64,000 nucleotides of DNA from Lentisalinibacter sp964427415 (GTDB taxonomy: Bacteria; Pseudomonadota; Gammaproteobacteria; Steroidobacterales; Woeseiaceae). A model generated the notes under the pieces. That model saw only the letters and a list, made by a program, of their open reading frames with translations, did not search any database and was not told the origin of the DNA. The stretch covers positions 1 through 64,000 of the forward strand of contig CAYRUH010000006.1 of assembly GCA_964427415.1 (NCBI GenBank), written 5' to 3'. A program made the position numbers and the translations under genes. Shown here piece by piece: positions 1-8,618 of this stretch; positions within the stretch are counted from its first letter, which is position 1; each line of letters starts with the position of its first letter.

Positions 1-48
1 TGGGCGCGCGCCGCGGTCCGCGAGTTCCTGGAAAGCCTCCCCCGCTGA
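1..48 (+). CDS. C-terminal end of an unidentified gene (partial)
   Basis: The window opens inside a plus-strand reading frame. Its last 15 codons are readable and it stops at TGA 46-48. The residues (ending in REFLESLPR) look like an ordinary soluble C-terminal helix but are too few to assign a family. The stop codon lies in the left arm of the inverted repeat that separates this gene from the convergent DUF255 gene. The frame could also be chance, since only 48 bases are visible. Confidence 0.35.
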   Translation, partial: WARAAVREFLESLPR

Positions 49-111
49 CCGGCAGGAGGAGCTTCAGACCCGATCCTGCTGCGGGAGGGCCTGAAGCTCC
101 TCCTGCCGGTC
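47..111. terminator. Perfect 21-bp inverted repeat between convergent genes
   Basis: Positions 47-67 and 91-111 are exact reverse complements (21 of 21) around a 23-nt loop. The flanking genes converge here, and both stop codons (TGA at 46-48 on plus, TGA at 112-110 on minus) touch or lie in the arms. The structure would form the same hairpin in both transcripts, so a bidirectional terminator or REP-like element is likely. There is no U-tract on either side. The arm shares the pattern GGAGG..CTTCAG.CCCGAT with the repeat at 47641, suggesting a dispersed family. Confidence 0.75.
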
Positions 112-2203
112 AGCGATTGTGGCCGAGCAGGGCAGCCAGGGCCGGCCAGGTGGTGACCGGCAGCGAGCAGCGGGTGCCTTCGCAGACGTAGGCCACCGGC
201 CCTTCCTCGGCCGGTTCGCGCAGCGCCAGGTGGCCCGGCAGCTCCGTCTCCGCTGCCGGTATCGCGAACACCAGACGCCGGGGCGCATAGATGCCGGCGG
301 CGTTTTGCGCCCAGCGGTCGATCTCGGCCGGCTCGCCGCGGATGATGACCAGCTCCGGCGGCTGCAGGTATTCCTCCAGTGCCGTGATGAGGCTGACGTG
401 GCCGTGGGGATACTCGGTCATGGCCTGCCAGGCGGCCCTGAGGGTGCGCTCTGCGGCCGTGACGTAGCGCTCCTCGCCGAGGAGGAAGCCGAGCCGGAGC
501 AGGGCGCGGGCGGCGATGCCGTTGCCCGACGGCATCGCTTCGTCGGCGAAAGTCCTGGAGCGGTGCAGTAGGGTCTCGTGATCGTCGGCGGTGAAAAAGA
601 AGCCGCCCCGGTCTGCATCCTCGAAACGGGCCAGCAGCAGGTCGGCGAGATCGACGGCGAATCGCAGGTGGTCGGCGTCCCAGCGCGCCTGTGCCAGTTC
701 CAGCAGCGCGTCGGCGAGCAGCGCGTGGTCATCCAGGTAGGCCGGAAAACGGGCGCGTCCGTCCTTGTAGCTCGCCAGCAGACGGCCGTCCTGCCAGAGT
801 TCGCAGCGCAGGAAGGTCGTGGCGTGCGTGGCGGCGTCGATGAGATCCGCACGGCCGAGAGCCCGCCCCGCGATGGCGAGGCCGCGGATAGCCAGCGCAT
901 TCCAGCTCGTCAGTATCTTCTCGTCGCGGCCCGGGTGAACGCGGCGCTCGCGGGCACGCAGCAGGGACTGCCGCGCCCGGTCGACGCGCCGGCGCAGGGT
1001 GTCAGCGTCCTCGCCGCGCTCCTCGGCCAGGCGTTCCACCGGGCGGCGCACGCAGAGATGCCAGCGGCCCTCGAAGTTGGGTTCCTCGTCCAGGCCGAAG
1101 TGGGCCGCGAGCAACGGGAAATCCTCGTCGCCGACCGTCTCGCGCACCGTCTCCGGCGTCCACACGTAATAGCGGCCTTCCTCGCCCTCGGAATCGGCGT
1201 CCAGCGATGAGTAGAAGCCGCCCTCCGGCGCACCCATCTCGCGCCGCATCCAGTCGGCGGTCGCTCCGGCCACGCGGCTCATCTTCGCATCGCCACCGGC
1301 CAGTCCGAGCTCGGCGTACAGGGCGAGCAGCGGGCCGTTGTCGTAGAGCATCTTCTCGAAATGGGGGATGAGCCACTGCGCGTCAACCGAGTAGCGGCAG
1401 AAGCCGCCGCCGATCTGGTCGCAGAGGCCTCCTTCGGCCATGCGGGTGAGGGTGAGCGCCGCCATGTAGAGCGCCTGCACGTCTGGCTCGTCGTCGCCCG
1501 CGCTGGCTCGCCAGTGACGCAGCAACCGCTCCAGAATAGCGGGATGGGGAAATTTGGGCGCGTCGCCGAAGCCGCCGTAGCGGCCGTCGAAGCGCTCTGC
1601 GAGGCTCTCGCGCACCTGCGCGAGCGGTGTGTCGTCCAGCACGATCCCCTCGGCCGGCTCCGGATCGAGTCTGGGAAAGATGTCAGCCAGCTGGCGTCCC
1701 TGGCGCCGGACTTCATCCGGGTTGCCGCGGAAGTATTCCGCCACCCGCTCGAGGAGGTCGCGGAAGGCCGGCATGCCGTAGCGGGCCTCCTTCGGGAAAT
1801 AGGTGCCGCCGAAGAATGGCAGCTGCTCCTCGGGGGTGAGGAACATGGTCAGCGGCCAGCCGCCCGGGCGCTGGGCGATGAGCTGATGGGCGACCTGATA
1901 GATGCGGTCGATGTCCGGCCGCTCCTCCCGGTCTACCTTGATGTTGACGAACAGCGCGTTCATCAGCGCCGCGGTCTCCTCGTCCTCGAACGATTCGTGG
2001 GCCATCACATGGCACCAGTGGCAGGCGGAGTAGCCGACGGACAGCAGTACCGGCTTGCCCGTCTCGCGGGCGGTCTCCAGGGCCTCAGGCCCCCAGGGAT
2101 ACCAGTCCACGGGGTTTTTCGCGTGCTGGAGCAGATAGGGGCTGGTCTCGTCGGCCAGGCGGTTGGTCTCCCGGCCGCCTTCGGGCGTGGCCATCGCATT
2201 CAC
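110..2203 (-). CDS. Thioredoxin-fold DUF255 protein (YyaL/SSP411 family)
   Basis: A 697-residue protein with the usual family length. Residues 1-165 form the DUF255 thioredoxin-like domain, with a CHWCHVM motif at residues 61-67 in the position of the CxxC active site. The remainder is the alpha/alpha-barrel (six-hairpin glycosidase-like) region typical of the bacterial YyaL and animal spermatogenesis-associated protein 20 family. No signal peptide is seen, so it is probably cytosolic. Its biochemical role is not established; a redox or sugar-related function is inferred from folds only. ATG 2203 is followed by a second in-frame ATG at 2194, either of which could be used. The gene is transcribed away from lgt and ends in the hairpin at 47-111. 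Confidence 0.9.
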   Translation of the reverse strand: MNAMATPEGGRETNRLADETSPYLLQHAKNPVDWYPWGPEALETARETGKPVLLSVGYSACHWCHVMAHESFEDEETAALMNALFVNIKVDREERPDIDRIYQVAHQLIAQRPGGWPLTMFLTPEEQLPFFGGTYFPKEARYGMPAFRDLLERVAEYFRGNPDEVRRQGRQLADIFPRLDPEPAEGIVLDDTPLAQVRESLAERFDGRYGGFGDAPKFPHPAILERLLRHWRASAGDDEPDVQALYMAALTLTRMAEGGLCDQIGGGFCRYSVDAQWLIPHFEKMLYDNGPLLALYAELGLAGGDAKMSRVAGATADWMRREMGAPEGGFYSSLDADSEGEEGRYYVWTPETVRETVGDEDFPLLAAHFGLDEEPNFEGRWHLCVRRPVERLAEERGEDADTLRRRVDRARQSLLRARERRVHPGRDEKILTSWNALAIRGLAIAGRALGRADLIDAATHATTFLRCELWQDGRLLASYKDGRARFPAYLDDHALLADALLELAQARWDADHLRFAVDLADLLLARFEDADRGGFFFTADDHETLLHRSRTFADEAMPSGNGIAARALLRLGFLLGEERYVTAAERTLRAAWQAMTEYPHGHVSLITALEEYLQPPELVIIRGEPAEIDRWAQNAAGIYAPRRLVFAIPAAETELPGHLALREPAEEGPVAYVCEGTRCSLPVTTWPALAALLGHNR

Positions 2204-2283
2204 CTTCCTTCGCGTTGCCGGTCACTATAACCCACGTTCCGGCGAGGTGAGGATGCCCCGGCCCGGTGCTAGACTACGCCGCC

Positions 2284-3120
2284 ATGTTCGAATACCCCCG
2301 CATCGATCCCGTCATCTTCTCCATCGGTCCCCTCGGTGTGCGCTGGTACGGGCTGATGTACCTGGTCGGCTTCGTCGCCGCCTGGTTGCTGGCGCGGCAC
2401 CGGGCGCAGCGGGCCGACGCACCGATCAGCCCGCAGCAGGTCGATGATCTGATCTTCTACGGCGCGCTGGGCGTAATGCTCGGCGGGCGCATCGGCTACG
2501 TCTTCTTCTACGGCCTCGGTGCATGGGCGCAGGACCCGCTGTATCCGTTCAAGATCTGGGAAGGCGGCATGTCCTTCCACGGCGGCCTCATCGGCGTCCT
2601 GCTGGCCATGTGGCTGCTCGGCCGGCGGGTGGGCCGCGGCTTCTGGCAGATGACGGATTTCGTGGCGCCGATCGTGCCCATCGGCCTCGGCGCCGGGCGC
2701 ATCGGCAACTTTATTAATGGCGAGCTGTGGGGCAGGCCCACGGATCTGCCCTGGGGGTTCCGCGTCCCGGACGACGTCTTCCGGGGATTCCGGCCAGGGC
2801 CGGAGGTGCTGCACCCCTCCCAGCTGTATGAGGCGCTGCTGGAGGGGCTGGTGCTGTTCACTATCCTCTGGGTCTATTCCGCACGCCCGCGCCCGACCAT
2901 GGCGGTCTCGGGGCTGTTCCTGTTCTTCTACGGTATCTTCCGCACCGCGGTGGAGTTCGTGCGGCTGCCGGACCATGGCGAATACGTGGCGTTCGGCTGG
3001 CTCACCCGCGGCCAGGTACTCAGCGTGCCGATGATCTTCGCCGGCCTGATCGTGCTCACGCTGGCCTGGCGTCATGGGGGCCGGCGGGCCCAGAGCGGAG
3101 GACGTAGCGCGGAGAGCTGA
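2284..3120 (+). CDS. lgt: Prolipoprotein diacylglyceryl transferase
   Basis: Lgt transfers diacylglyceryl from phosphatidylglycerol to the lipobox cysteine of prolipoproteins in the inner membrane, the first step of lipoprotein maturation. The 278-residue protein has about seven hydrophobic segments, the SFHGG loop around residues 97-101 and the Lgt signature GRIGNFINGE at about 138-147. I chose ATG 2284 (MFEYPRIDP) because family members begin there; a GTG at 2266 would add six residues. thyA begins three bases after the stop and folA follows, the lgt-thyA-folA order common in gammaproteobacteria. Confidence 0.95.
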   Translation: MFEYPRIDPVIFSIGPLGVRWYGLMYLVGFVAAWLLARHRAQRADAPISPQQVDDLIFYGALGVMLGGRIGYVFFYGLGAWAQDPLYPFKIWEGGMSFHGGLIGVLLAMWLLGRRVGRGFWQMTDFVAPIVPIGLGAGRIGNFINGELWGRPTDLPWGFRVPDDVFRGFRPGPEVLHPSQLYEALLEGLVLFTILWVYSARPRPTMAVSGLFLFFYGIFRTAVEFVRLPDHGEYVAFGWLTRGQVLSVPMIFAGLIVLTLAWRHGGRRAQSGGRSAES

Positions 3121-3123
3121 CCA

Positions 3124-3918
3124 ATGCGACAGTACCTCGACATGATGCGCCGGGTGCGCGAGGAAGGCGTCGGCAAGGAAGACCGCACCGGCACCGGTAC
3201 ACTCAGCGTGTTCGGCCACCAGATGCGCTTCGACCTCGGCGGGGGCTTCCCGCTGCTGACCACGAAGAAGCTGCATACCCGCTCCATCATCCACGAGCTG
3301 CTGTGGTTCCTGCAGGGCGATACCAACACCGCCTACCTGCGCGAGAACGGGGTGACCATCTGGGACGAGTGGGCTGATGAGAACGGCGACCTCGGCCCGA
3401 TCTACGGCGCGCAATGGCGCTCCTGGCCCACCCCGGACGGCGGCCATATCGACCAGCTGACCCGCGTGCTGGCGAATCTGAAGAGCGACCCGGACTCGCG
3501 GCGCATCATCGTGAGCGCCTGGAACGTGAGCGAACTCGAGCGCATGGCGCTTGCGCCCTGCCACGCCTTGTTCCAGTTCTACGTGGCTGAGGGGCGGTTG
3601 TCCTGCCAGCTCTATCAGAGGAGCGCCGACATCTTCCTGGGCGTGCCTTTCAATATCGCCTCGTACGCGCTGCTGACCCACATGGTGGCCCAGCAGACCG
3701 ACCTCGAGGTCGGCGAGTTCATCTGGACCGGCGGCGACTGCCATCTCTATCTCAATCATCTGCAGCAGGCCGACGAGCAGCTCAACCGTAAGCCGTTGCC
3801 GCTGCCGATCCTGGTGCTGAAGCGCCGCCCGCCGAGCCTGTTCGATTACTGCTACGACGATTTCGAGATCCGTGACTACCGGCATCATCCCCACATCAGG
3901 GCGCCCGTGGCCGTGTGA
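3124..3918 (+). CDS. thyA: Thymidylate synthase
   Basis: ThyA methylates dUMP to dTMP using 5,10-methylene-tetrahydrofolate, producing dihydrofolate. The 264-residue protein equals the E. coli length, and the catalytic cysteine falls at residue 146 in APCHALFQFYV, the same number as in E. coli. The N-terminal RTGTGTLSVFG and the QRSADIFLGVPFNIASYA segments are the phosphate-binding and folate-contact regions. It lies three bases after lgt and one base before folA, which reduces the dihydrofolate made here; co-transcription is very likely. Confidence 0.97.
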   Translation: MRQYLDMMRRVREEGVGKEDRTGTGTLSVFGHQMRFDLGGGFPLLTTKKLHTRSIIHELLWFLQGDTNTAYLRENGVTIWDEWADENGDLGPIYGAQWRSWPTPDGGHIDQLTRVLANLKSDPDSRRIIVSAWNVSELERMALAPCHALFQFYVAEGRLSCQLYQRSADIFLGVPFNIASYALLTHMVAQQTDLEVGEFIWTGGDCHLYLNHLQQADEQLNRKPLPLPILVLKRRPPSLFDYCYDDFEIRDYRHHPHIRAPVAV

Positions 3919-3919
3919 G

Positions 3920-4447
3920 ATGTCTGCAGCGCCAGCCAGCCCCTGCCTCTCGCTCATTGTCGCCGCCGCCGCGAACGACGTGATCGGCGTGGACAACCGC
4001 CTGCCCTGGCACCTGCCGGAGGACCTGCGCCGATTCCGTGCGATCACCATTGGCAAGCCGATCGTCATGGGGCGGCGCACCCACGAGTCCATCGGCCGCG
4101 CCCTGCCCGGCAGACGCAACATCGTGCTGAGTCGAAAGGCCGGCTACGCCGCCGAGGGCTGCGAGGTGGCAGGCGGCCTGGACGACGCGCTGGCACTCGT
4201 GGAAGAGACTGAAGAGGTGATGGTGATAGGGGGCGCGGCGCTGTACCGGGAGTCACTGCCGGTGGCACGGCGCATCTACCTCACCCGGCTGCACCGGGCA
4301 TTCGAGGGCGATACCCGTTTCCCGTCCCTGGATAACGCCGACTGGCGCGCGGTGGAGCGGGAGGATTTCCCTGCCGCCGACGGGCGGGAGTTCGGCTACA
4401 GCTATCTCACGCTGGAGCGCAGGGCAGCGGCGCCAACCGCTCGCTGA
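3920..4447 (+). CDS. folA: Dihydrofolate reductase
   Basis: FolA reduces dihydrofolate to tetrahydrofolate with NADPH, completing the thymidylate cycle with the upstream thyA. The 175-residue product carries the substrate-loop motif NRLPWHLPEDLRRF (about 26-39), the NADPH-binding GRRTHESIGRALPGR stretch (51-65) and the GGAALY turn. I chose ATG 3920, directly after the thyA stop; the frame is open further upstream inside thyA, but those residues do not resemble DHFR. The last 41 bases overlap the 3' end of the convergent kmo gene. Confidence 0.96.
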   Translation: MSAAPASPCLSLIVAAAANDVIGVDNRLPWHLPEDLRRFRAITIGKPIVMGRRTHESIGRALPGRRNIVLSRKAGYAAEGCEVAGGLDDALALVEETEEVMVIGGAALYRESLPVARRIYLTRLHRAFEGDTRFPSLDNADWRAVEREDFPAADGREFGYSYLTLERRAAAPTAR

Positions 4448-5783
4448 CGAGTCGTTCGCCCAGAGCGAGGTCCACGTCGGCCAGCGAACCGGCGTCCCGG
4501 GTCAGCTCCTCCAGCAGACGCGCCTGCACCTCGCCCCGGGCGAGCGCCTCCGCGTAGGGGATCTCCGCGTGGAACATCACCATGGAGTAGCGCGGCACGA
4601 AGCGGTCCGGGCAGCGGCGCTCCAGCTCGAAGGCGAGCGCCTTTTTCAGATGGAAGCGGGGGTCTCTGACCGTGTCCCGCATCTCTACGTAGTTCTCCAG
4701 CGCCATGTCGGCGATGGCCTCGGCGTTCGGCCGCCGCAGCCGGCTGAAGGCAGTGAACAGCTGCGCCCGGTCGTCATGGCCCTCGTCCAGCAGTCGGCAG
4801 AACTCTGCGCAGTCCTCGAAGCCTGCATTCATGCCCTGGCCGTGGAAGGGCACGATGGCGTGCGACGCATCGCCGATCAGCAGCAGATCGCCGCCGAGAT
4901 TCCAGGGTGCGCAGCGCACCGTGCCGAGGATGCCGACCGGGTTCGCCGCGAATTGCTCGGCCAGATCGGGGATAAGCGCCGGCGTATCCCGGAAGTGTCG
5001 CTCGAAGAACGCGCGTACCGATTCTTCGTCGTCGAGCGTGGCGAAACTCTCTCCGCCCGCATTGGGCAGGAACAGAGTCACGGTGAAATCGCCGCCCGGG
5101 TTGGGCAGGGCGATCAGCATGAAGCCGCCGCGGGGCCAGATGTGCAGGGCACCCGGGTCGATGCGGAAACCGCCGTCTCGCGCCGGCGGGATGGTCAGCT
5201 CCTTGTAGCCGTGGGCGAGCAGGTCTTCGCTGGCCGTGATGTGGCCGGCCGCGGTCAGGGCACGGCGGACCACGGAGCCGGCACCGTCGGCGGCGATCAG
5301 GGGTGCCATGGCGATCTCGCGCTCGGCACCGGTTTCCTGGTGGCGGAGCGAGAGCCGGCGCGTCTCGAGGTCGACCGCCGCACAGGCCTCGCCGAAATGC
5401 AGACGGGCGCCGGCTGCCTCGGCGGCATCCAGCAGGACCCTGTTCAGGTCCGCCCGGGAGACCGAGTAGTTTTCCTCGCCCGCGTGCTGGCCGTAGGGCT
5501 GGAATTCGAGCCCGCCGTCCTGCTGGTGCAGCATGCGGCCCGACATGGGTGTGAGCAGTGGCTCGACGGCTTCGGTCAGACCCGCCAGCGCCAGGCCGCG
5601 CAGGCCCCGCGCCGCCAGTGCCAGGTTGATCGAGCGGCCGCCCTGACCGCTGTCGGTGCGCAGGTCCGGCTGGCGCTCGTAGACGTCCACGGTGTAGCCG
5701 CGCCGCGCGAGCAGCGTCGCTAGCAGCGAGCCGGTCAGTCCCGCGCCGAGGAGGGTGATCGTGTCGCCGCCGAGGCTGCTCAT
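4407..5783 (-). CDS. kmo: Kynurenine 3-monooxygenase
   Basis: An FAD- and NADPH-dependent hydroxylase converting L-kynurenine to 3-hydroxykynurenine. The 458-residue sequence opens with the Rossmann motif LLGAGLTGSLLA (about 11-22) and an acidic end to the second strand (VYERQ). The second FAD motif GDASHAIVPFHGQGMNAG lies near residue 310. A hydrophobic C-terminal membrane helix, present in eukaryotic KMO, is absent. ATG 5783 overlaps the kynU stop (ATGA). It is the last gene of the kynurenine cluster and ends inside folA. The related VioC/QbsG monooxygenases are less likely given the kynU-ACMSD context. Confidence 0.93.
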   Translation of the reverse strand: MSSLGGDTITLLGAGLTGSLLATLLARRGYTVDVYERQPDLRTDSGQGGRSINLALAARGLRGLALAGLTEAVEPLLTPMSGRMLHQQDGGLEFQPYGQHAGEENYSVSRADLNRVLLDAAEAAGARLHFGEACAAVDLETRRLSLRHQETGAEREIAMAPLIAADGAGSVVRRALTAAGHITASEDLLAHGYKELTIPPARDGGFRIDPGALHIWPRGGFMLIALPNPGGDFTVTLFLPNAGGESFATLDDEESVRAFFERHFRDTPALIPDLAEQFAANPVGILGTVRCAPWNLGGDLLLIGDASHAIVPFHGQGMNAGFEDCAEFCRLLDEGHDDRAQLFTAFSRLRRPNAEAIADMALENYVEMRDTVRDPRFHLKKALAFELERRCPDRFVPRYSMVMFHAEIPYAEALARGEVQARLLEELTRDAGSLADVDLALGERLVSERLAPLPCAPA

Positions 5784-7066
5784 GCCAGTGTCTGGGTCAT
5801 GGCCGCCGCCTCGGCCAGCCGCTCGAGGAAGGCCTCCACGTCGGCATACGAATTATATAGCGGGACCGGCGCCACCCGGATGACATCCGGTTCCCGCCAG
5901 TCGGCGATCACGTTCAGCCGTGCCAGGCTCTCGAACAGATCCCGGCCGGTGAGTCCCATGCCGCGCACCACCAGCGAGAGCTGGGCGCCGTGATCGGCCG
6001 GGTTGTCCGGCGTCAGGATGCCGAAGCCGCCGGGGAAACGCTGCTCGAGCCGGCGGCGAAAATACCCGGTCAGCGCCAGGGACTTGTCACGCAGCGCGTC
6101 CATCCCCGCGGCGCTGAACAGCTCCAGAGCGGCGATCACCGGCGCGAGCGCGAGCACCGGCGGGTTGCTGAGCTGCCAGACGTCCGCGCCGGGAGCATGC
6201 GTGAAGTCTTTCTGCATGCGGAAGCGGGTGCGCTCCTCGTTTCCCCACCAGCCGAGCAGCCGGGGCAGGCTGCGGTCCCGGCAATGTCGTTCGTGTACCC
6301 AGGCACCCGCAATCGCACCCGGGCCGCCGTTCAGGTACTTGTAGCTGCACCACACGGCGAAGTCCGCCCCCCAGTCGTGCAGGGAGAGGGGCACGTTGCC
6401 GATGGCGTGGGCGAGGTCGAGACCGACCGTGACGCCGTGACGCCGCGCCAGGCGGCAGATCTCCGCCATGTCCAGGCACTGGCCCGTGTAGTACTGCACG
6501 CCCGGCAGGAGCAGCAATGCGATCTCGTGCCCCCGCCGCTCCAGCAGCTCCGCCAGGTCCTGCGTCCGCAGGCCGTGTTCTCCGTCCGGCGGGTGCCATT
6601 CCAGCAGGTCCCCGTCCGGGTCGCAGCCGTGCCAGGCGATCTGGGAGGCGGCGGCATAGCGGTCGGAAGGGAAAGCGTCGCCTTCGATCACGATGCAGCG
6701 GCGCTCCCCGTCGGGCCGATAGAAGCTCGCCATCAACAGGTGCAGGTTGACCGTGAGCGTGTTCATCGCCACGGTTTCGCCAGGCGCGCCCCCCGCCAGC
6801 GCGGCCAGCGGTGCGGCGGCCCGCCGGTGCGCCGGCACCCAGGGGTGCTCGCCCTCGATGTGGCCGCGCACGGCGAGGCTGCCCCAGGCGTCCAGTTCCG
6901 CACGCACCGCATCTGCCGCCCGGCGCGGCATCAGGCCGAGGGAATTGCCGCAGAGATAGATCGGTGCGCGGTCATCGATGCGTTCCGGAAAGACGAACTC
7001 CTCGCGGAAGCCGGCCAGCGGATCGGTGGCGTCCAGACGGCGCGCTTGCTCGAACCCCGCGCTCAC
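5780..7066 (-). CDS. kynU: Kynureninase
   Basis: A PLP enzyme that cleaves kynurenine or 3-hydroxykynurenine to (3-hydroxy)anthranilate and alanine. The 428-residue protein has the family length. The PLP lysine is K243 in WCSYKYLNGGPGAIAG, preceded by the cofactor-binding DLAHAIGN segment near 217-224. I chose GTG 7066 because it overlaps the upstream ACMSD stop as GTGA and gives the usual N-terminus; the same frame stays open to 7912, but that part is antisense-like shadow of the ACMSD gene. Translational coupling on both sides (GTGA, ATGA) suggests one transcript with ACMSD and kmo. Confidence 0.94.
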   Translation of the reverse strand: MSAGFEQARRLDATDPLAGFREEFVFPERIDDRAPIYLCGNSLGLMPRRAADAVRAELDAWGSLAVRGHIEGEHPWVPAHRRAAAPLAALAGGAPGETVAMNTLTVNLHLLMASFYRPDGERRCIVIEGDAFPSDRYAAASQIAWHGCDPDGDLLEWHPPDGEHGLRTQDLAELLERRGHEIALLLLPGVQYYTGQCLDMAEICRLARRHGVTVGLDLAHAIGNVPLSLHDWGADFAVWCSYKYLNGGPGAIAGAWVHERHCRDRSLPRLLGWWGNEERTRFRMQKDFTHAPGADVWQLSNPPVLALAPVIAALELFSAAGMDALRDKSLALTGYFRRRLEQRFPGGFGILTPDNPADHGAQLSLVVRGMGLTGRDLFESLARLNVIADWREPDVIRVAPVPLYNSYADVEAFLERLAEAAAMTQTLA

Positions 7067-8067
7067 TGGAAACGGCTCCGCTCGACGTCCAGCCACTCTA
7101 GCGCCGTGCCTGCGAGCAGCCGGTCTTCCACCTCCACCGCCAGCCCCATGGATTCGATCAGGGCGCCCGGGTGGTGTTCGCCGAGGGGGAACGGATAGTC
7201 GCTGCCGAGGGCGATGGCCTCGGCACCGAACAGCTCGATCATGTACTCCAGCATACGCGGGTCGTGCACCAGCGAGTCGACGTAGAAACGGCCGAGGTAC
7301 TCCGTGGGCGGCACGGGATTCTTGACGGCGACGATGTCGGGCCTTACGGCGAAGCCGTGCTCGAGGCGCCCGATGAGGCCGGGGAACGCGCCGCCGCCAT
7401 GGGCGAAAGCCACCCGCAGGGCCGGGAGTTTCTCGAACACGCCGCCGAAGATCAACGAGCAGACCGACAGCGCCGTTTCCGCCGGCATGCCGACCAGCCA
7501 GGGCAGCCAGTAGAGATTCATGCGCTCGCGGCCGAGCATCTCCCAGGGGTGCACGAACACGGCGGCGCCGAGCTCCGCGGCTGCCTCGAGCACCGGGAAC
7601 ACCCGTTCGTCGTCCAGGTTCCAGCCGTTCACGTGGGTGCCGATCTGCACGCCGTGCAGGCCTAGCTCGAGGCAGCGTTCCAGCTCGCGGACTGCGAGTG
7701 CGGCGTCCTGCATCGGCAGCGTGCCGAGGCCGAGGAAGCGGCGCGGGTTTTCGGCCACCACCGAGGCGATGTGATCGTTCAGCAGCCGGGCGAGGTCGGC
7801 CGTGTCGCCGGGCTTCGCCCAGTAGCTGAACATGACGGGTACCGTGGAGAGCACCTGCACGTTCACGCCGGCGTCGTCGCAGTCGCCCAGGCGCACGTCC
7901 GGGTCCCAGCAATTGGACTTCACCTCGCGGAAATTCCTGCCGTTCAGCAGCATACGCGCACAGCCGGGACCGTGATGCTCGAGCTGCACGAAGCCGCCGT
8001 AGCCGTAGCGCTCCTTCAGATCCGGCCAGTCCGGCGGCAGCACGTGGGTGTGGATGTCGATCTTCAC
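7063..8067 (-). CDS. 2-amino-3-carboxymuconate-6-semialdehyde decarboxylase (ACMSD)
   Basis: An amidohydrolase-fold decarboxylase that converts the 3-hydroxyanthranilate ring-cleavage product to 2-aminomuconate semialdehyde, diverting it from quinolinate and NAD synthesis. The 334-residue protein has the metal ligands H6 and H8 (MKIDIHTHVLPP), a third histidine in VHPWEM, the HGGG motif, and the metal aspartate in GSDYPFPLG near the C terminus. It overlaps kynU by four bases and follows the dioxygenase by four bases. Its presence argues that the cluster degrades kynurenine rather than only making NAD. Pseudomonas nbaD is the named equivalent; I leave the symbol blank because naming varies. 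Confidence 0.93.
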   Translation of the reverse strand: MKIDIHTHVLPPDWPDLKERYGYGGFVQLEHHGPGCARMLLNGRNFREVKSNCWDPDVRLGDCDDAGVNVQVLSTVPVMFSYWAKPGDTADLARLLNDHIASVVAENPRRFLGLGTLPMQDAALAVRELERCLELGLHGVQIGTHVNGWNLDDERVFPVLEAAAELGAAVFVHPWEMLGRERMNLYWLPWLVGMPAETALSVCSLIFGGVFEKLPALRVAFAHGGGAFPGLIGRLEHGFAVRPDIVAVKNPVPPTEYLGRFYVDSLVHDPRMLEYMIELFGAEAIALGSDYPFPLGEHHPGALIESMGLAVEVEDRLLAGTALEWLDVERSRFQ

Positions 8068-8071
8068 GGGT

Positions 8072-8584
8072 TCAGCGCGGCGGCATCACGGCTCCGCAGT
8101 TCGGGCAGCGGCGATTCTCCTCGCTGCCGTAGAAGCGCTCGAAGACCGGGGGCAGTTGCTTCACGATGTCGTCGACGTGCAGGAATTCCTCGTAGAGCTT
8201 CGTGTCGCACTCGTTGCAGAACCACATGAAGCCGTCCAGCTCCCCGGGCACGCGCTTGCGCTCGACCACGAGCCCGACCGTGTCGGCATAGCGCTGGGGC
8301 GAGTGGGGTACCCGTGGCGGCAGCAGCAGGATATCGCCCTCGCGGATCGGGATGTCCACTCGCTCGCCTTCCTGCATGGTCCTGAGCAACATGTCGCCCT
8401 CGAGCTGGTAGAAGAACTCCTCGCCTTCGTCCCAGTGGTAGTCGTCCCGGGAGTTCGGGCCGCCGACCACCATGATGATGAACTCGCCGTCCTCGAAGAC
8501 CTGCCTGTTGCAGACCGGAGGGCGCAGTGCCGCCCGGTTGGCGTCGATCCAGTCGCGGAAATTGAAAGCGGTGAGGGGTTTCAT
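8072..8584 (-). CDS. nbaC: 3-hydroxyanthranilate 3,4-dioxygenase
   Basis: A cupin, non-haem Fe(II) dioxygenase that opens 3-hydroxyanthranilate to 2-amino-3-carboxymuconate semialdehyde. The 170-residue protein shows the iron ligands H50, E56 and H94 in the expected cupin spacing. Two CxxC pairs (C123/C126 and C160/C163) form the rubredoxin-like second iron site seen in the bacterial enzymes. It supplies the substrate of the ACMSD gene four bases downstream. Equivalent eukaryotic proteins are called HAAO. The family and reaction are very secure. Confidence 0.95.
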   Translation of the reverse strand: MKPLTAFNFRDWIDANRAALRPPVCNRQVFEDGEFIIMVVGGPNSRDDYHWDEGEEFFYQLEGDMLLRTMQEGERVDIPIREGDILLLPPRVPHSPQRYADTVGLVVERKRVPGELDGFMWFCNECDTKLYEEFLHVDDIVKQLPPVFERFYGSEENRRCPNCGAVMPPR

Positions 8585-8618
8585 GTCTCTCTCCCGGTGC
8601 GTACGTCGATCCGGCCGC

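Noticed and set aside
2269..4122. A 617-codon minus-strand open frame opposite lgt, thyA and folA
   Set aside because: It crosses three well-identified genes and has shadow-like composition.
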